Positions 34,926-45,350 of a DNA stretch of 64,000 bases are shown one piece after another. The stretch lies in the NCBI RefSeq assembly GCF_004798865.1, contig NW_025335268.1:89398748-89462747 (forward strand), read 5' to 3'. The translations under genes were made by a program, and so were the position numbers. Under the pieces are notes generated by a model. It did not search any database. It worked only from the letters and a program-made list of their open reading frames with translations, and had not been told where the DNA came from. Numbering within the stretch: the stretch's first letter is position 1; each line of letters opens with the position of its first letter. Origin of the DNA: Varanus komodoensis (taxonomy: Eukaryota > Chordata > Lepidosauria > Squamata > Varanidae).

Positions 34926-35845
34926 TTTCTTTTATTTTTTCCCAGTGATTTTTAAAAACATTGTTATCTAAGACTCTGAGGTCCTTTTTCCTTTCAGTGA
35001 TCCATCCCACATCTCATAGCCACCCCCCTCACTACTCAAGATAGATACCTGAACCCTAGAGAGACATAGGGGCAATTTGGTAGAAGCAATGGGGCAAGGA
35101 TTCTGCCTTGTGCTAGTGGAGAAGGCTGCAGGAAGAGAAGGTCTCAGAGGAGTGCAGGTGTAGCTGGTCCATGTCACTTTACTTTGATGGGTCTTCTGCA
35201 TGCGTCACCAAATGAACAGGAAAGGCACAGGATGAGGAGGAGTCAGAAGGAGTTTTAGCAGCTATGAGGGAGGGCTGGGGAATCACTGCAAACTCCTTTG
35301 CCATCAATACTCAGAAAAAGATGCCACTTGCCCCCCTGAAAGCAGAAATGAACGGCCAAACTACAGGCTATATAAAAGATCTAGTGCTGGATCTCTCAAC
35401 AGTGTTATTTGCACTGAAAAGCAGGTGCGCTGTGCTGGCTGGGAAACCACATGTACAATGCAATAATTGGGGGCTCCCAATTTGCTCACTGCAGTGACCC
35501 TGGAAGAGGAGATGTTTACCACCTACCCTCTCAGCCATTCTAAATGTCTGCCCATGTGCACTCACACACAAAATCAGGCTGTTTATCAGATGGAATTGCA
35601 AGATCTGTACTTTCCCCCATTGCAAAGCAATTATCATCTGGGAAGTGAAAACCCTTCCCCATTGCTTGTCTGAGCAAAGAGGCAGACAATTTAATCACAG
35701 AGCTCACATAGGATATTCCATTCAACTCAGTATGCATATTTGTTTAGCCATGATAACACTTTAGATAGGGTTTTGTCTCTTCCCAATGACAAGGATCGTC
35801 CTTTTGGCAATAGCCCAAAAATACCCTACCTTCTGGTTGGCTTGT
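34926..35845. other. Unrecognised intergenic DNA
   Basis: No repeat or gene recognised. Short frames at 35264-35737 on both strands lack family signatures. Confidence 0.45.
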
Positions 35846-35918
35846 TTTCTCTCCCCCCCCTCCCCCCTCCGTGTGTGTGTCTGTGTGCGCGCGCGCGCGC
35901 ACGCGCATGCGCACACAC
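35846..35918. repeat. Polypyrimidine tract next to Z-DNA-prone tract
   Basis: A C/T-only run (TTTTCTCTCCCCCCCCTCCC and onward, 35845-35870) is followed at once by (GT)n and then a perfectly alternating 37 nt core at 35882-35918 with a central (GC)n. GC alternation is the strongest Z-DNA former, and a pure C-rich/T tract can form a triplex (H-DNA). Confidence 0.85.
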
Positions 35919-36927
35919 TTACATGCATGTGTGCACTATGCAGTTAGGTTAGTGGGCATACCTTTAAAATTCTGAACATATTTCATAAACAGAAAGTGCT
36001 GGAAGATCAATATGTGTGTGATGTGCGTCTACACGATAATCTTCCTGATCTAGCTTATTACATTGCATGTCTACTTTGGACATTTTGAAAGCCCGTGCCA
36101 AGGGAAACAAATAACAAAGTAATTTTATAAAGCTAATCAAACCAACTTCTGTTCAAGCATGTGCAGCTACCCATCAAATAATCCTATTAGATGACTAGGG
36201 TTTTTAAAGCATTTAAAGTGGCCAATATAAACAATGAAAATGGGCACAACTAGGCCCCAGCTGAGCTGCCTGCAAACAATACAATCAGATGTTCTCCAGC
36301 CTTGATCCAAAATCCCTGTTCAAATCAGTAGGAGTCTCTAGATCAGACATGTAATCAGGACAACAACAACATGAGTGATTCTCTGTTCTAAGCAGGAGGA
36401 AATCCCTCATTAGGAGAAAATGTCACTTTAATGGCCAGGCTACTGTTGGAAGCCTTGCTAAGCCTGTCCTGTTGCTGTTCGACGAGAGGGGAGAAAACAT
36501 TCTCTGTGACAGGAGACAAACAGATCTTGCTCTCTGTCTCTGCCTGTTCAGCACAGCAGCTACTTGGAAACCCCACCTGTGCGGCTTATCATGCAGTTAC
36601 TCAGCAGGCGGGCCTGGCAAGGAAGATCAAACTGGCTGACAAGAAGAAGTGGTGAGCCGGTGCATACATGGCTGTTGTTTTCATTGTGGAGCATCGCTAT
36701 GGAGAAGCCAGCATCTGCTGCCCATAAAAACTTAAAGATCAGGGTTGAGCCAAAATACTGGAACTACTGATATTGCCAAAGAGCACAATAACCTGGGGGT
36801 GGAATACACATTTTTTCTGGTGACACCTCATATCCAGTGCCATTTTTCTGACCAGAGTGCAGAGGGCTGACTCAAGACAGTCAAGTTTGTTATGAAAAAC
36901 CATGGTATACATGCATATTATGGTGGC
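35919..36927. other. Unrecognised intergenic DNA
   Basis: No repeat or gene recognised over 1 kb. The frame at 36431-36655 shows no family signature. Confidence 0.45.
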
Positions 36928-37056
36928 TGGGAGGAAACCATGGCTCAGTGATAGCATAGATACTTTGCACACAAAAGGCCCAGGTTTTCTACAGGTAGAG
37001 CTAGGAGAGAACCCACCTGAAACCTTGGAGAGCTGCTGCCAGTCAGTGCTGATAAT
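36928..37056 (+). repeat. Second tRNA-derived SINE type, 3' truncated
   Basis: CATGGCTCAGTGATAGCATA matches box A of the reptilian 'tggctcagtggtagagcat' SINE. A weak box B (GGCCCAGGTTTTC) follows, then ACCTGAAACCTTGGAGAGCT and GCTGCCAGTCAGTGCTGATA from its body. The usual 'ggaccaa..ggtctgattcagtataaggcagc' end is missing because the sequence switches at 37057 to an R2 repeat end. It belongs to a different SINE family from 10617-10884. Confidence 0.65.
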
Positions 37057-37460
37057 TTGGGATGTGCAAGGAATCCAGTTTGCCAGAAAATCATTCAGAT
37101 TCCCTCATTTCAGCTTCCCAGACTCCAGTCAACTTTGCAGTGGCCCAGAATCTGTATCCCTGGACAGTTCACCCAGAGTTCATGGAGCACTTAGTGGGAA
37201 TCAAGCCCACATGCTGCAAAAGCAGTGCCATTGCTGTACAGTTGTTGCTGTCACCATGTGCAACAAGTGAGCAAGTTGGTTGCCAGCACTGGCAGCCAGC
37301 ACACCCACTTGCAGCTCCCCTCTCTTGCATCCTGCAGCCATTCTAGTTGGGGAAGGTTGCCAGTTGTGCAACTGGGGGTCAGCAGGCATTTGCAGACTTC
37401 CTCTCGGCTTGGCTCCCTTTGCAGGACCTGGCTGAACAAGAGAAGAAGGCTGAAGATTCT
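37057..37460 (-). repeat. R2 unnamed hairpin repeat
   Basis: Starts GGGATGTGCAAGGAATCC at the SINE break. It contains GAATCAAGCCCACATGCTGC, GGTTGCCAGTTGTGCAACTG and an imperfect hairpin at 37388-37460 (TTGCAGACTTCCTCTCGGCT pairing with a segment around GAACAAGAGAAGAAGGCTGA). A further hairpin-like arm, GGCTTCCTCTTGTGCTTAAC, lies at about 37491-37510, so the copy may extend further. Confidence 0.5.
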
Positions 37461-38039
37461 GGAGGGAATCCATTCCTTCAAGCATGCATTGGCTTCCTCT
37501 TGTGCTTAACCTGGTCTTACAAAGAGAGCCAATCTGAAAGTATGGATGTGAACACTTGCCAAGCCCCCATTGCATAACCAAAACTTCCAACTGATCATCA
37601 CCATCCACCCAAAAGACTGGCTGTAGCTAAGGCAGAAGAAAGAAGCTGCTTGTGTGGCAGTTGTGGGGATAGCGATTGGGACGTCCACCAGGAGAGCAGC
37701 CCTCCCACCAGAACAGTAGCAGGGCCCACTTGTGCACCCATAGCATCCATTCAAGGGGGGTTGTTTCCTGATGGGCACCCCGCAACTGGCCGCCTTCTTC
37801 TGCAACAGGGGCTCAGTGAGGAAGGCAGCAAGTGGGCATGGCAGCCACCAGTCCCAGTGGCCAACCTTCCTCCCCGTTTGCTGCTGAAATTTTGTTGGGG
37901 CTCCCGGGAATACCCAAAGTAGTGCTGCCTCGCCTGAACAAGGTGGCAATGAGTGACCTTCCTGGTGAGGTCAGAGGGGAGTGTGCAGCTCTCTGTGGCC
38001 TGAGGTGCAGGATTCTCCCTGTTTTATAGGAGGGCCAGC
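37461..38039. other. Unrecognised GC-richer DNA
   Basis: No family recognised. Several overlapping open frames of 65-147 codons on both strands (for example 37506-37949 minus) reflect higher GC and few stops rather than a recognisable protein. May be the outer part of the R2 copy. Confidence 0.4.
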
Positions 38040-38450
38040 CATGAGTGAAATCACAATAGCATTTTTTAATTATTTATAGCATTTGTATTTGCTCCATACC
38101 TAGACAGATTCTAGAGCCATAAAAAATCAAAGAATAAAACAGATTAGAATGGAAACAATGTATTAACAGCAGAATAACATTAAAACTGTGGCTGGTCAGC
38201 AAGGAAAGTTTCCTCAAATAAAGCTGGCAGGTGCAAAAGACAGCATGGTGTTGAAGCCTGCCTGACCTCCAGAGGTGGAGAATTCCAGATGTGTGGAGCA
38301 GGGAACACATCTGGAACTGCAGCAAGCCTGTCTGGTGTATATTTAGTCTGCTGATTTAGTGTATGCATCCGTAAGAACTTTGTCCTGCAGCTTTTCCTTA
38401 GCCTAATATTTCTCTGGTCTACTTGGATGCTGTTCAAAATCTGTTATTCA
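38040..38450 (-). repeat. L2-like LINE 3' part
   Basis: Minus-strand UTR with a T-rich stretch (complement of 38075-38200) preceded by coding residues of the 'FSVxxPxxWNxLP' region: the frame at 38180-38437 contains VFPAPHIWNSPPLEVRQA. Borders are approximate. Confidence 0.5.
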
Positions 38451-41400
38451 CAAAACTTGCAGGATAGGAATCATTCGTATAACTTGAGTCTTAGTATGAA
38501 CCTTAGTATGGTTTTGAGGCCCATACTTTGTGCTACCAAATATTCAGCTCTTTTCTGATCATCCCCAGCTAGATGCTGACCAAGAGCTGTACATCCTGCT
38601 TCTTGTCAAACTAGAGCAAACTACCAAGAACTCATTTTGTACTGGACACATGGAAAAAAACTGATTCTGCGTGTCAGCGTCTGTGTGCACTTTTTGGGAA
38701 CATTAATTGCATATTTATAAATAACTTGGAAATCACTATGGAGAGTGGAACAACAATTGCTCATTATTTCTCCATTATTTCCTTTTTGGTGATATATAAA
38801 TTAGCAAGAATGTTTAAAGTTCACTGTTTTGACAATTCTCTGACATTAGCCATTTCAGCATTTGTTTGAGCAAGAATAATTTGCAGTTTTCATAGCTGTG
38901 GAGAGGCAACACTAGCAATTTTCTGTTGGTGTCTGCAGAGCTTGGCTTTGATCTAGCCATCAGTGATGTGTGGGTGGACGGCAGCAGCGTCAGTCAGTTG
39001 GCCAGGCCACTTATACTTTTTTATACAATATTAACCACATCTGATCGGACAGGCCAAGAGAGGGAAAAGTAGAATTCTAAAATTAAATATGTGACAAAAG
39101 GTACATTTGGTAGTTTGACTGATTTGCTGGGAATTAATTTGACTGCTGTCATATATGCTAACAGCTGCCAGCCACACACTTCAGTGACTAATTTACTGGC
39201 TGAAGCAAGAAGTCCCTGAGCAATGGACATGAAGCTAACATAAAATATGGAAACCAAAAGAAACCCGTGGGCAAGCTTTTTAGTCCATCTAGAACCCCGG
39301 CTCTGATTTATACTGATATGCAGATATACACCAATATGCAGATACGTGCACAAGAGCAAAAAACAGCTGAAATTGGAAATCATCAACACATTTGATGGTG
39401 CTTCTCAGGCTCTGAATAGACACTGTATTTATTAAAAAGTATGCCCTGCCTTGCAGCCCCAGCATGCTTACTCTCCAGTAAGACCATTAAACGAGGGTGG
39501 TGAACCTCATGCCTGTGCATCTGGTCTTCTGATGTTCCCCTAGAGCCCTGTTTTCCTCCTGCCTGCTAATTATTTAGTAAGCAACTTCTTCCACCATACA
39601 GCAATAAAACACAAGACTAGCTGTCAGTCCCTGATGCTTTTTCCACTGTATAGCAACAAAAGGGGACATTTCAGAATCCAGGGTGGAAGGAAAAAGGTAT
39701 CATTTCACTTTTTCCAAAACTCTCCTGCTCCTTCTGTGAACCTAGGAGTATCTATTCCAGACAGGCTAATAATGTGGCCACGTGTCCTCTTTTTAGAAAG
39801 AATCCTCTATATGAAAGCATCTTCTGTTAAGGGTTGCCTGGTCCCAGTTCAATTTTATTATGATTGAGTAATAAAAAGCAAACAAACAAACAAGTTATGA
39901 AAGAAAACTTAAAATATTACAGTGTTGAATAAAATTTTAAAAGATCCATCACACTAGTTGCACATATATTGCATATCCCTATATATTAGTATGCAACAAA
40001 ACATAGTACCTTTAGTTTAAAAATGCATGGTTTTAAACACAGACACCCAAAATCTATTTGGTGATTATGCTTAAAGGCTGCCTGTTCAAAAATCTAAAGT
40101 TTCATCACTGTCAAAAGAGTGCAGAAAACCCATTTACTCTGACCTTGCATTAAATTCCAAGAAAGGGATAGGTATTCAAAAGAACATGTGTTAAGTTCTT
40201 TAAATATTAAAGAAATTCCCGTCACAAGATTTATCTGAATTATTCCCTGCTCCCATGAAGGAAGGGTTGGGCCTTGAAGTCACCCATCAACAGCGTTTGA
40301 AGAATAGGCAGAGCAAACTCCCTAGCCACAGCCACCCACATAACTGTTATCTAGAAATGCGCTTGCATGTATCGATTACCATATGCAAACTGTAAGCAAA
40401 TCAGTGTCCATTTTTGTCCTCTTGGTGATGCATTGCCCTTGCCTTGGCAGTGAGTACTTTTTGGCTGGGGACACAGCATCACATTTTGCTGTGAGTCTCC
40501 ACAAAAGAAAGGTAAGAGAACAACAGTGAACTCCCCCCCCCCCCTTCTCTAGGCTGCAAAATGGAAGGGCCAAGTAGGTGTGAGGATGACAGCTTGGACT
40601 CCCCCAATATCGGGGTGAGGAGTGAAATTCAAATTCAGTACTTTCAGGGAAAGAGTATGAACCCAAGTGCAGGTTTTTTTTGGGAGGGGAGGACATAAAG
40701 AAAAAAACAGTTCTCCTGTAGGTTTGTAAATAGAGCCAAGCAAATACATAATAACATAAGATTAAATGAGAGAGAGAGGGAGAGAGGGGGAGAGAGTTTG
40801 CAGTGACGTAATTTCTGAATTAGCTCCTGCTCAACAAGAGCATCAGTGATGCATGCAGGGGGGTGTTTTGTTTTTACAACCCAAGCATCAGTGGTTCAGT
40901 GAAGATGAAAGTTAGAATGTAAACATACTAGACTTTTGCCTAGTTGTCCGTCGTTTTTAGTTTTGAAAGGATTTTGCTCCTGCCCAATTTAATTCTGAAC
41001 AGCTTGATAACTTGCATCCAGTTGCAAAAAAGAGAGAGAACATGGTGATGCTTAACAAGTGATTACACATGTTTTGCAATAAATGTAGCACAGGCCTTGA
41101 GCAGACAGATGAGCCAGACCTTCAGGACATCCCTCCAGCATTAATTAGTTTCTTCTATTCTTTGGTGGTTGTCATGTGAATGTTCCTGTGCCTGTTTTCT
41201 GTTCTGCTACCAAGCCTCTCCTAAGCAAAGGAGCACTGGATTAGGTCTAGAAGCCCAAATTGAAATGAATGGTGGCAGTTCAGTGAATTAGGCAAATTCA
41301 GACATGTAATGTTTCCCCTGCAGATGATCATTCCCATTTCAAATCCCTTCCCCTTTTCTCAAGGCCTTGAAAATCAGACTCGCATTAGGTTGAGATTGGG

Positions 41401-41714
41401 CAATGATAGTAATCCTATCTATCTGAATTTAGGGGTTCATTATTCCAGTTCTAGTCAATCACACAACATCCTAACCATGAAATCCATGTTTTATTCCATA
41501 AGGCCAACAAACTGTCATGGCAGCAAGTCAAAATATTTCCATAGGGATTACATTATCTCTCTATCCATCTAAAACTCCAGATCAAACTCTTATGTTTTAA
41601 GGATCTTTGTAACTTTTGCTCTTGGTACATTTGTGTATTTGTAACTTTTTGTCACAGAACCCTTAAATCAGATGTTATGCTGGAGCTGGTTTTCAGCATC
41701 ATTTCCTGTTGCTG
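38451..41714. other. Mostly unique DNA
   Basis: 3.2 kb without a recognised gene. It includes a poly-C run (40532-40544), a (GA)n-rich stretch (40770-40797), and AT-rich, low-repeat sequence at 38640-39420 with little simple repetition, which could hold conserved regulatory DNA. The frame at 39021-39389 (minus, 122 codons) is Leu/Ser-rich without family character. Confidence 0.5.
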
Positions 41715-42500
41715 CTGCTGCTGCTGTTCTTTTAATCTCTATACCACCCAATGGCTGAAGCTCTCTGGGTGGTTTACATGTAATTTACAACACGTAATTT
41801 ACAATAAAAATGCAATAGAAAATTCAGATAAATGTAATAACCTCATGAAAATTACAGTACAAAATTTAAAAACCAGTGCTTAAAATCAAATCTAAAAAGC
41901 TACAATAGTTAACACAAATGTAATCACAAAACCTGTTCAACAGCAGACACAATGACACAATATAATATACTAAAGCTGTCAAGCCCTAACCTGGTACCAA
42001 AAAGATAGCAGAGTTCATGCCAGGTGGGTCTAAATGGGAAGACTGTTCTATAACTGGGGCTGCCAGAGAGAAGGCCCTTCTCTTTGTTCTACCAACCAAG
42101 TGTCCCTCTGAGGAGGGAACCAGAGGTAGGCTCCAGGTCATGATAATAGTGTCCCAGTAGATGGCAGTTAGGAGAGACGCCCTGCCACGTATTATGCTTT
42201 CAAACCTTGTAGGGCTTTATCAGTAAAAACTGGCACCTTGAATTGGGCTTTGAATCACACCAGGAACCAGATTTGGTGTCATGTGTTTCTACCTTCTGCT
42301 CCCAGTTATTAATCTGGCTGCTGCATTTTGCACAAGTTTCAGCTTAAGAACTATTTTCAAGGGCAGCCCCATGTACAGTGTGCTGCAGTAAACAAGCTTA
42401 AAGATTACCAGAGTGTAGATTACTGAAACCAGGATTTCACTGAGCAGATCGGGGTGTAGCTGGGCCACCAACTCCAACTGGTAGAAGGCATTTGGTGTCG
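41715..42500 (-). repeat. L2-like LINE 3' part with RT C-terminus
   Basis: The best protein evidence for this family. The minus-strand frame at 42477-42289 contains YMGLPLKIVLKLKLVQ followed by NAAARLITGSRR, the L2-type 'DYCNxLYxGLPxxxxxxLQxVQNAAARLxTG' block. Further along, the complement of CTATAACTGGGGCTGCCAGA is the AFSVAAPxLW region. An AT-rich UTR ends with CCAATGGCTGAAGCTCTCTG, GGTGGTTTACAT and a short (CTG)n at 41709-41727. It lacks the polymerase core and the endonuclease. Confidence 0.8.
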
Positions 42501-42752
42501 CTCAGGCCGCCTGGGCCTCAAGCGACAAAGATGACCCCCCCACACACAAGATTCCCCCCCCACAAGCTATGGGCCTCTTCCTTCAAGGGAAGTACAAGTC
42601 CATCCAGGGCAGATTGAACACCCTCCATACAGTTGGAAGAACCATGGTGCCATGTGCTTATAAGCTTTCTATTGGTTAGGCATGTTCTGTGCTTCTACCT
42701 GGGCCAGGTTAAAGAAATGGGGCTCATCTGGAATCAAAGAAGATTATGCCAA
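42501..42752. other. Unrecognised DNA
   Basis: No element recognised. C-rich short runs near 42535-42560. Confidence 0.4.
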
Positions 42753-42910
42753 TAGGGATGTATAAGGAATTCATTTTATTCCTTCCTACCTTCCTTTATC
42801 AGGATGTACCTGGCTCATACCTTCCAGACCAAACGCCGACTCAGGCATAATCTGTAGTTGAAGTCCATATACTTCTGAGCCTGCAGTGCATTTTGTGTTT
42901 GGCAAGGTGA
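42753..42910 (-). repeat. R1 unnamed dispersed repeat
   Basis: Starts TAGGGATGTATAAGGAATTC (complement of the TACATCCCTA end). It then carries GACCAAACGCCGACTCAGGC, ATAATCTGTAGTTGAAGTCC and CTGCAGTGCATTTTG, all in the same order as the reverse of 7880-8186. About half of the family length is kept. Confidence 0.55.
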
Positions 42911-42979
42911 CTGTAGCTGAGCATGTCTGCCTTGTAAGAGGGAGTGGGAAAGTGGGGTGACCACCACCTCATCACTGAC

Positions 42980-43340
42980 ACTTGCAAGAAAGGCACGCCA
43001 GTGGGCACCAGGCTGGGGATGACTCTCTTGCAAGAGTGGGAAGGGAAATCAGCGGAGCAGTCCATCCCTGCGGAGGCAGCATTGACCAGCTGATTCTCAC
43101 CCCTCCCACAACTGCTCAGGAGGGGCTCTTCTTAGGCTCACATGCAGGGGGCAGCAGGGGAGTCAGCTGAGTCGTGGTGCCCTAATGGGGCACCACCCCC
43201 AGTGGATTCTTGCCCCTCTCACTCATGCACGGGAGGGGCTGCTCTCAGGTGCAAGTGTGGGGGCAGCGGAAGAATCTGCTGAGTGGGGCTGCTCCTTTCC
43301 ATAGTGCCAGTCAGGTGATTTGCCCTGCTTTTGCCTGACC
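42980..43340 (+). repeat. R3 GC-rich tandem repeat, copy 2
   Basis: Two and a third units of about 113 bp. Recurring blocks: AATCAGCGGAGCAGTC, AGTCAGCTGAGTCGTG and GAATCTGCTGAGTGGG; and AGGAGGGGCTCTTCTTAGGC versus GGGAGGGGCTGCTCTCAGGT (43119 and 43231). The reverse complement of 10236-10580 is related. Unit-to-unit divergence is high, so the array is old. Confidence 0.5.
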
Positions 43341-43760
43341 ATGGATTAGACCCCCCCCCCCCAATTCCAGCAGCCCCCTTTGGAGCCAGGCCCCGGCTCC
43401 CTGCTGCACTTCAGGCCATGAGGCCTGTTTGCTTTGACTGCCCTGGTGAGACAAAATCACAGCCATCAGAGAGAGGAGCCCCGTTCCTTCCCACAGGACC
43501 TCCTGGAATATCACCTGGAGGACAGAGAGAGAAGGTGCTGGTGGGAGAGGGAAGACTTGGTGCCCTGAGCCTGATCATCTGTCAGGCACATCGAGTGAAA
43601 AACCTGCAAAGTGTGATAACAGTGCACAAGTTGCTTCTTGTGACATGTGAACCAGCTGCACACAACCTTAGCTATGAGAACTGGCTGCATCACCAGGCCT
43701 AGTCTGGCACAATGGCAACTACACCATATCTTTCATATTCCAAGAGTTTCTTTCTTGAAC
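43341..43760. other. Unrecognised DNA
   Basis: Contains a poly-C run (43349-43361) and a 123-codon plus-strand frame (43331-43702) of Pro/Gly-rich composition, without family signature. Confidence 0.4.
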
Positions 43761-43761
43761 A

Positions 43762-44035
43762 AAACTAGAGATGTCTGAAACTGTCAGCACTGGTCTGTGG
43801 CTTTTTAAAGTCAAGTTTCCACGTAAGTGTGCCCTTTAAAAAGAGAGAGAAAGAAATCTGTAGGGAAATTAATACTTTTTGTGCTCGTTTCCCTAAAGTA
43901 CACATTTTGTGTGCAATTTAGAAGTATGCATTTTTCCAACATCTTTATATTGCTGTAATGCATTTTGTTCACATTTTTCCCAAATGTGCACATTTCCCTA
44001 TTGTTGTGCATTTTTCCTAAGACACAAAAATGTCA
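43762..44035. repeat. Possible R1-related AT-rich repeat
   Basis: ACTAGAGATGTCTGAAACTG resembles the AGGGATGT end of the unnamed families. The later T-rich sequence with TGCACATTTCCC and TGCATTTTTCCTAAG resembles the T-rich half of R1 copies. No clear end match. Confidence 0.3.
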
Positions 44036-44274
44036 GTTCCAGTAGACAACTCTGTCTCAGCTTACTTAAAGGCATATGAATTGAGTAACTATTAAGACAC
44101 AACATGAAACAACAGAACAGATTTTTTTTTAAATCACTGCAGAGTGGCATGTATTCCTCACCCATCTCCAGACAAAGCCAGTGCCTAAAACAAGCCTAGA
44201 TCAGCCACTAAAGGAACAATTCTGTGGCTGCTAGACAGAGCTTAGATGTCCATGGGGAAATTCAGACTCCCAGA

Positions 44275-44470
44275 CTCAGATTCACACAGACTCACAGAAC
44301 GGCTGCATCAGAAGGGGCCAAGAAGGCCATTGGGTCCAACCTACACCATCCCAATCAGATAACTGTTTAATGGTTTCCTTAATGCATCCAGTGTGGACAA
44401 ACCCCCCACTTCATTCTCACAGCTGGCAGGGAAAGAATTTCACCAGCTGCAGCTTCAAGATCACAGAAGA
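44275..44470 (-). repeat. CR1 LINE 3' end fragment
   Basis: CAAGAAGGCCATTGGGTCCA, ACCTACACCATCCCAATCAG, ACAAACCCCCCACTTCATTC and GGGAAAGAATTTCACCAGCT follow the antisense CR1 signature 'gaccttgaggtcatctagtccaac..ctccccc..gaattccac'. 5'-truncated and diverged. Confidence 0.55.
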
Positions 44471-45245
44471 AACCTAAAAGAAGGTGTTGTGTGGTCATTT
44501 GGGGGCAGGAGAGGAAGGGGATGGACTCTTCCTGCACGCATAGTCTCTTACCAGCAGTTCAGCCTCTACTTCCCATGCTCCCATATGAAACACTTAAATG
44601 GCTGACATTGCCCTGTTTTGCAGGGCGGGAGAACTGCAGAGTGGGATTCGCCTCTCCACTGCTTCTGCCCTCTAGTGATCCTGATGGCAGTGATCCTCCC
44701 ATTCAGGTCACCCCATTGGTCTGTACCGTAAGCGGCTGATGGAAGCTTTTGTAACATTTCAGGGCAGGGGTAGCTGATGTCAGGCCTGAAAGCTATGCCT
44801 AGTTTAGCAATTTTTTCATCCGTATATATGCATTATTGACTGCTACCATCTAGTGACTCACTCATTGGCAGGTTATAGCGAAAGAAAGGGGTAAAGAAGC
44901 CTGGACAGGCTAGATAGGGCTCAGATTACTTTATGGCTATCATCTATCCATGCATTTAAGTGAGAGTCCTTCTTAATGAGGGCACCTTCTCCATCCGCTC
45001 TTACCAGCAGTAGTTATACAAGCAGGTTGTAGTGAAGGAACTGCGAGAGGTGGCAGCCTGGTTCACCAGCCCTGCTGAACCACTTACTTACCCCCCCCCT
45101 TTTCTTCCCCATTCCTTTGCCCTTGTATGTCATGTGTTTTGCAGTTGTAAACCTACCAACAGGGGATGGTGGTCTTGTTCAAATGACTATTTGCAAGCCA
45201 CTCTGGGAGATATTTGGTTGGGAAGCAGCATAAAAATACTTCAAA
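44471..45245. other. Unrecognised DNA
   Basis: No element or gene recognised. Short frames at 44393-44757 and 45032-45331 lack family signatures. Confidence 0.4.
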
Positions 45246-45350
45246 GAAATGTATATCCCATCTTTCCACCAAAGGCGGTGCTCAAGGCAGCTATCAATCC
45301 TAAAAAATTCAGGTTAAGAACCAAATCTTAATTAAAACATAACATAAACA
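45246..45350 (-). repeat. LINE 3' terminus fragment (L2/CR1-like)
   Basis: GTATATCCCATCTTTCCACC, AAAGGCGGTGCTCAAGGCAG and CTATCAATCC match the 'tatacccgcctttc..gctcaaggcggctta' antisense LINE 3' end common in squamates. About 100 bp. Confidence 0.5.

Noticed and set aside
37506-37949. 147-codon minus-strand frame
   Set aside because: Several frames are open on both strands in this GC-richer segment. No family signature.
39495-39545. hAT-like phrase 'gggtggtgaacctcatg'
   Set aside because: Weak similarity over fewer than 20 bases and no opposite end.
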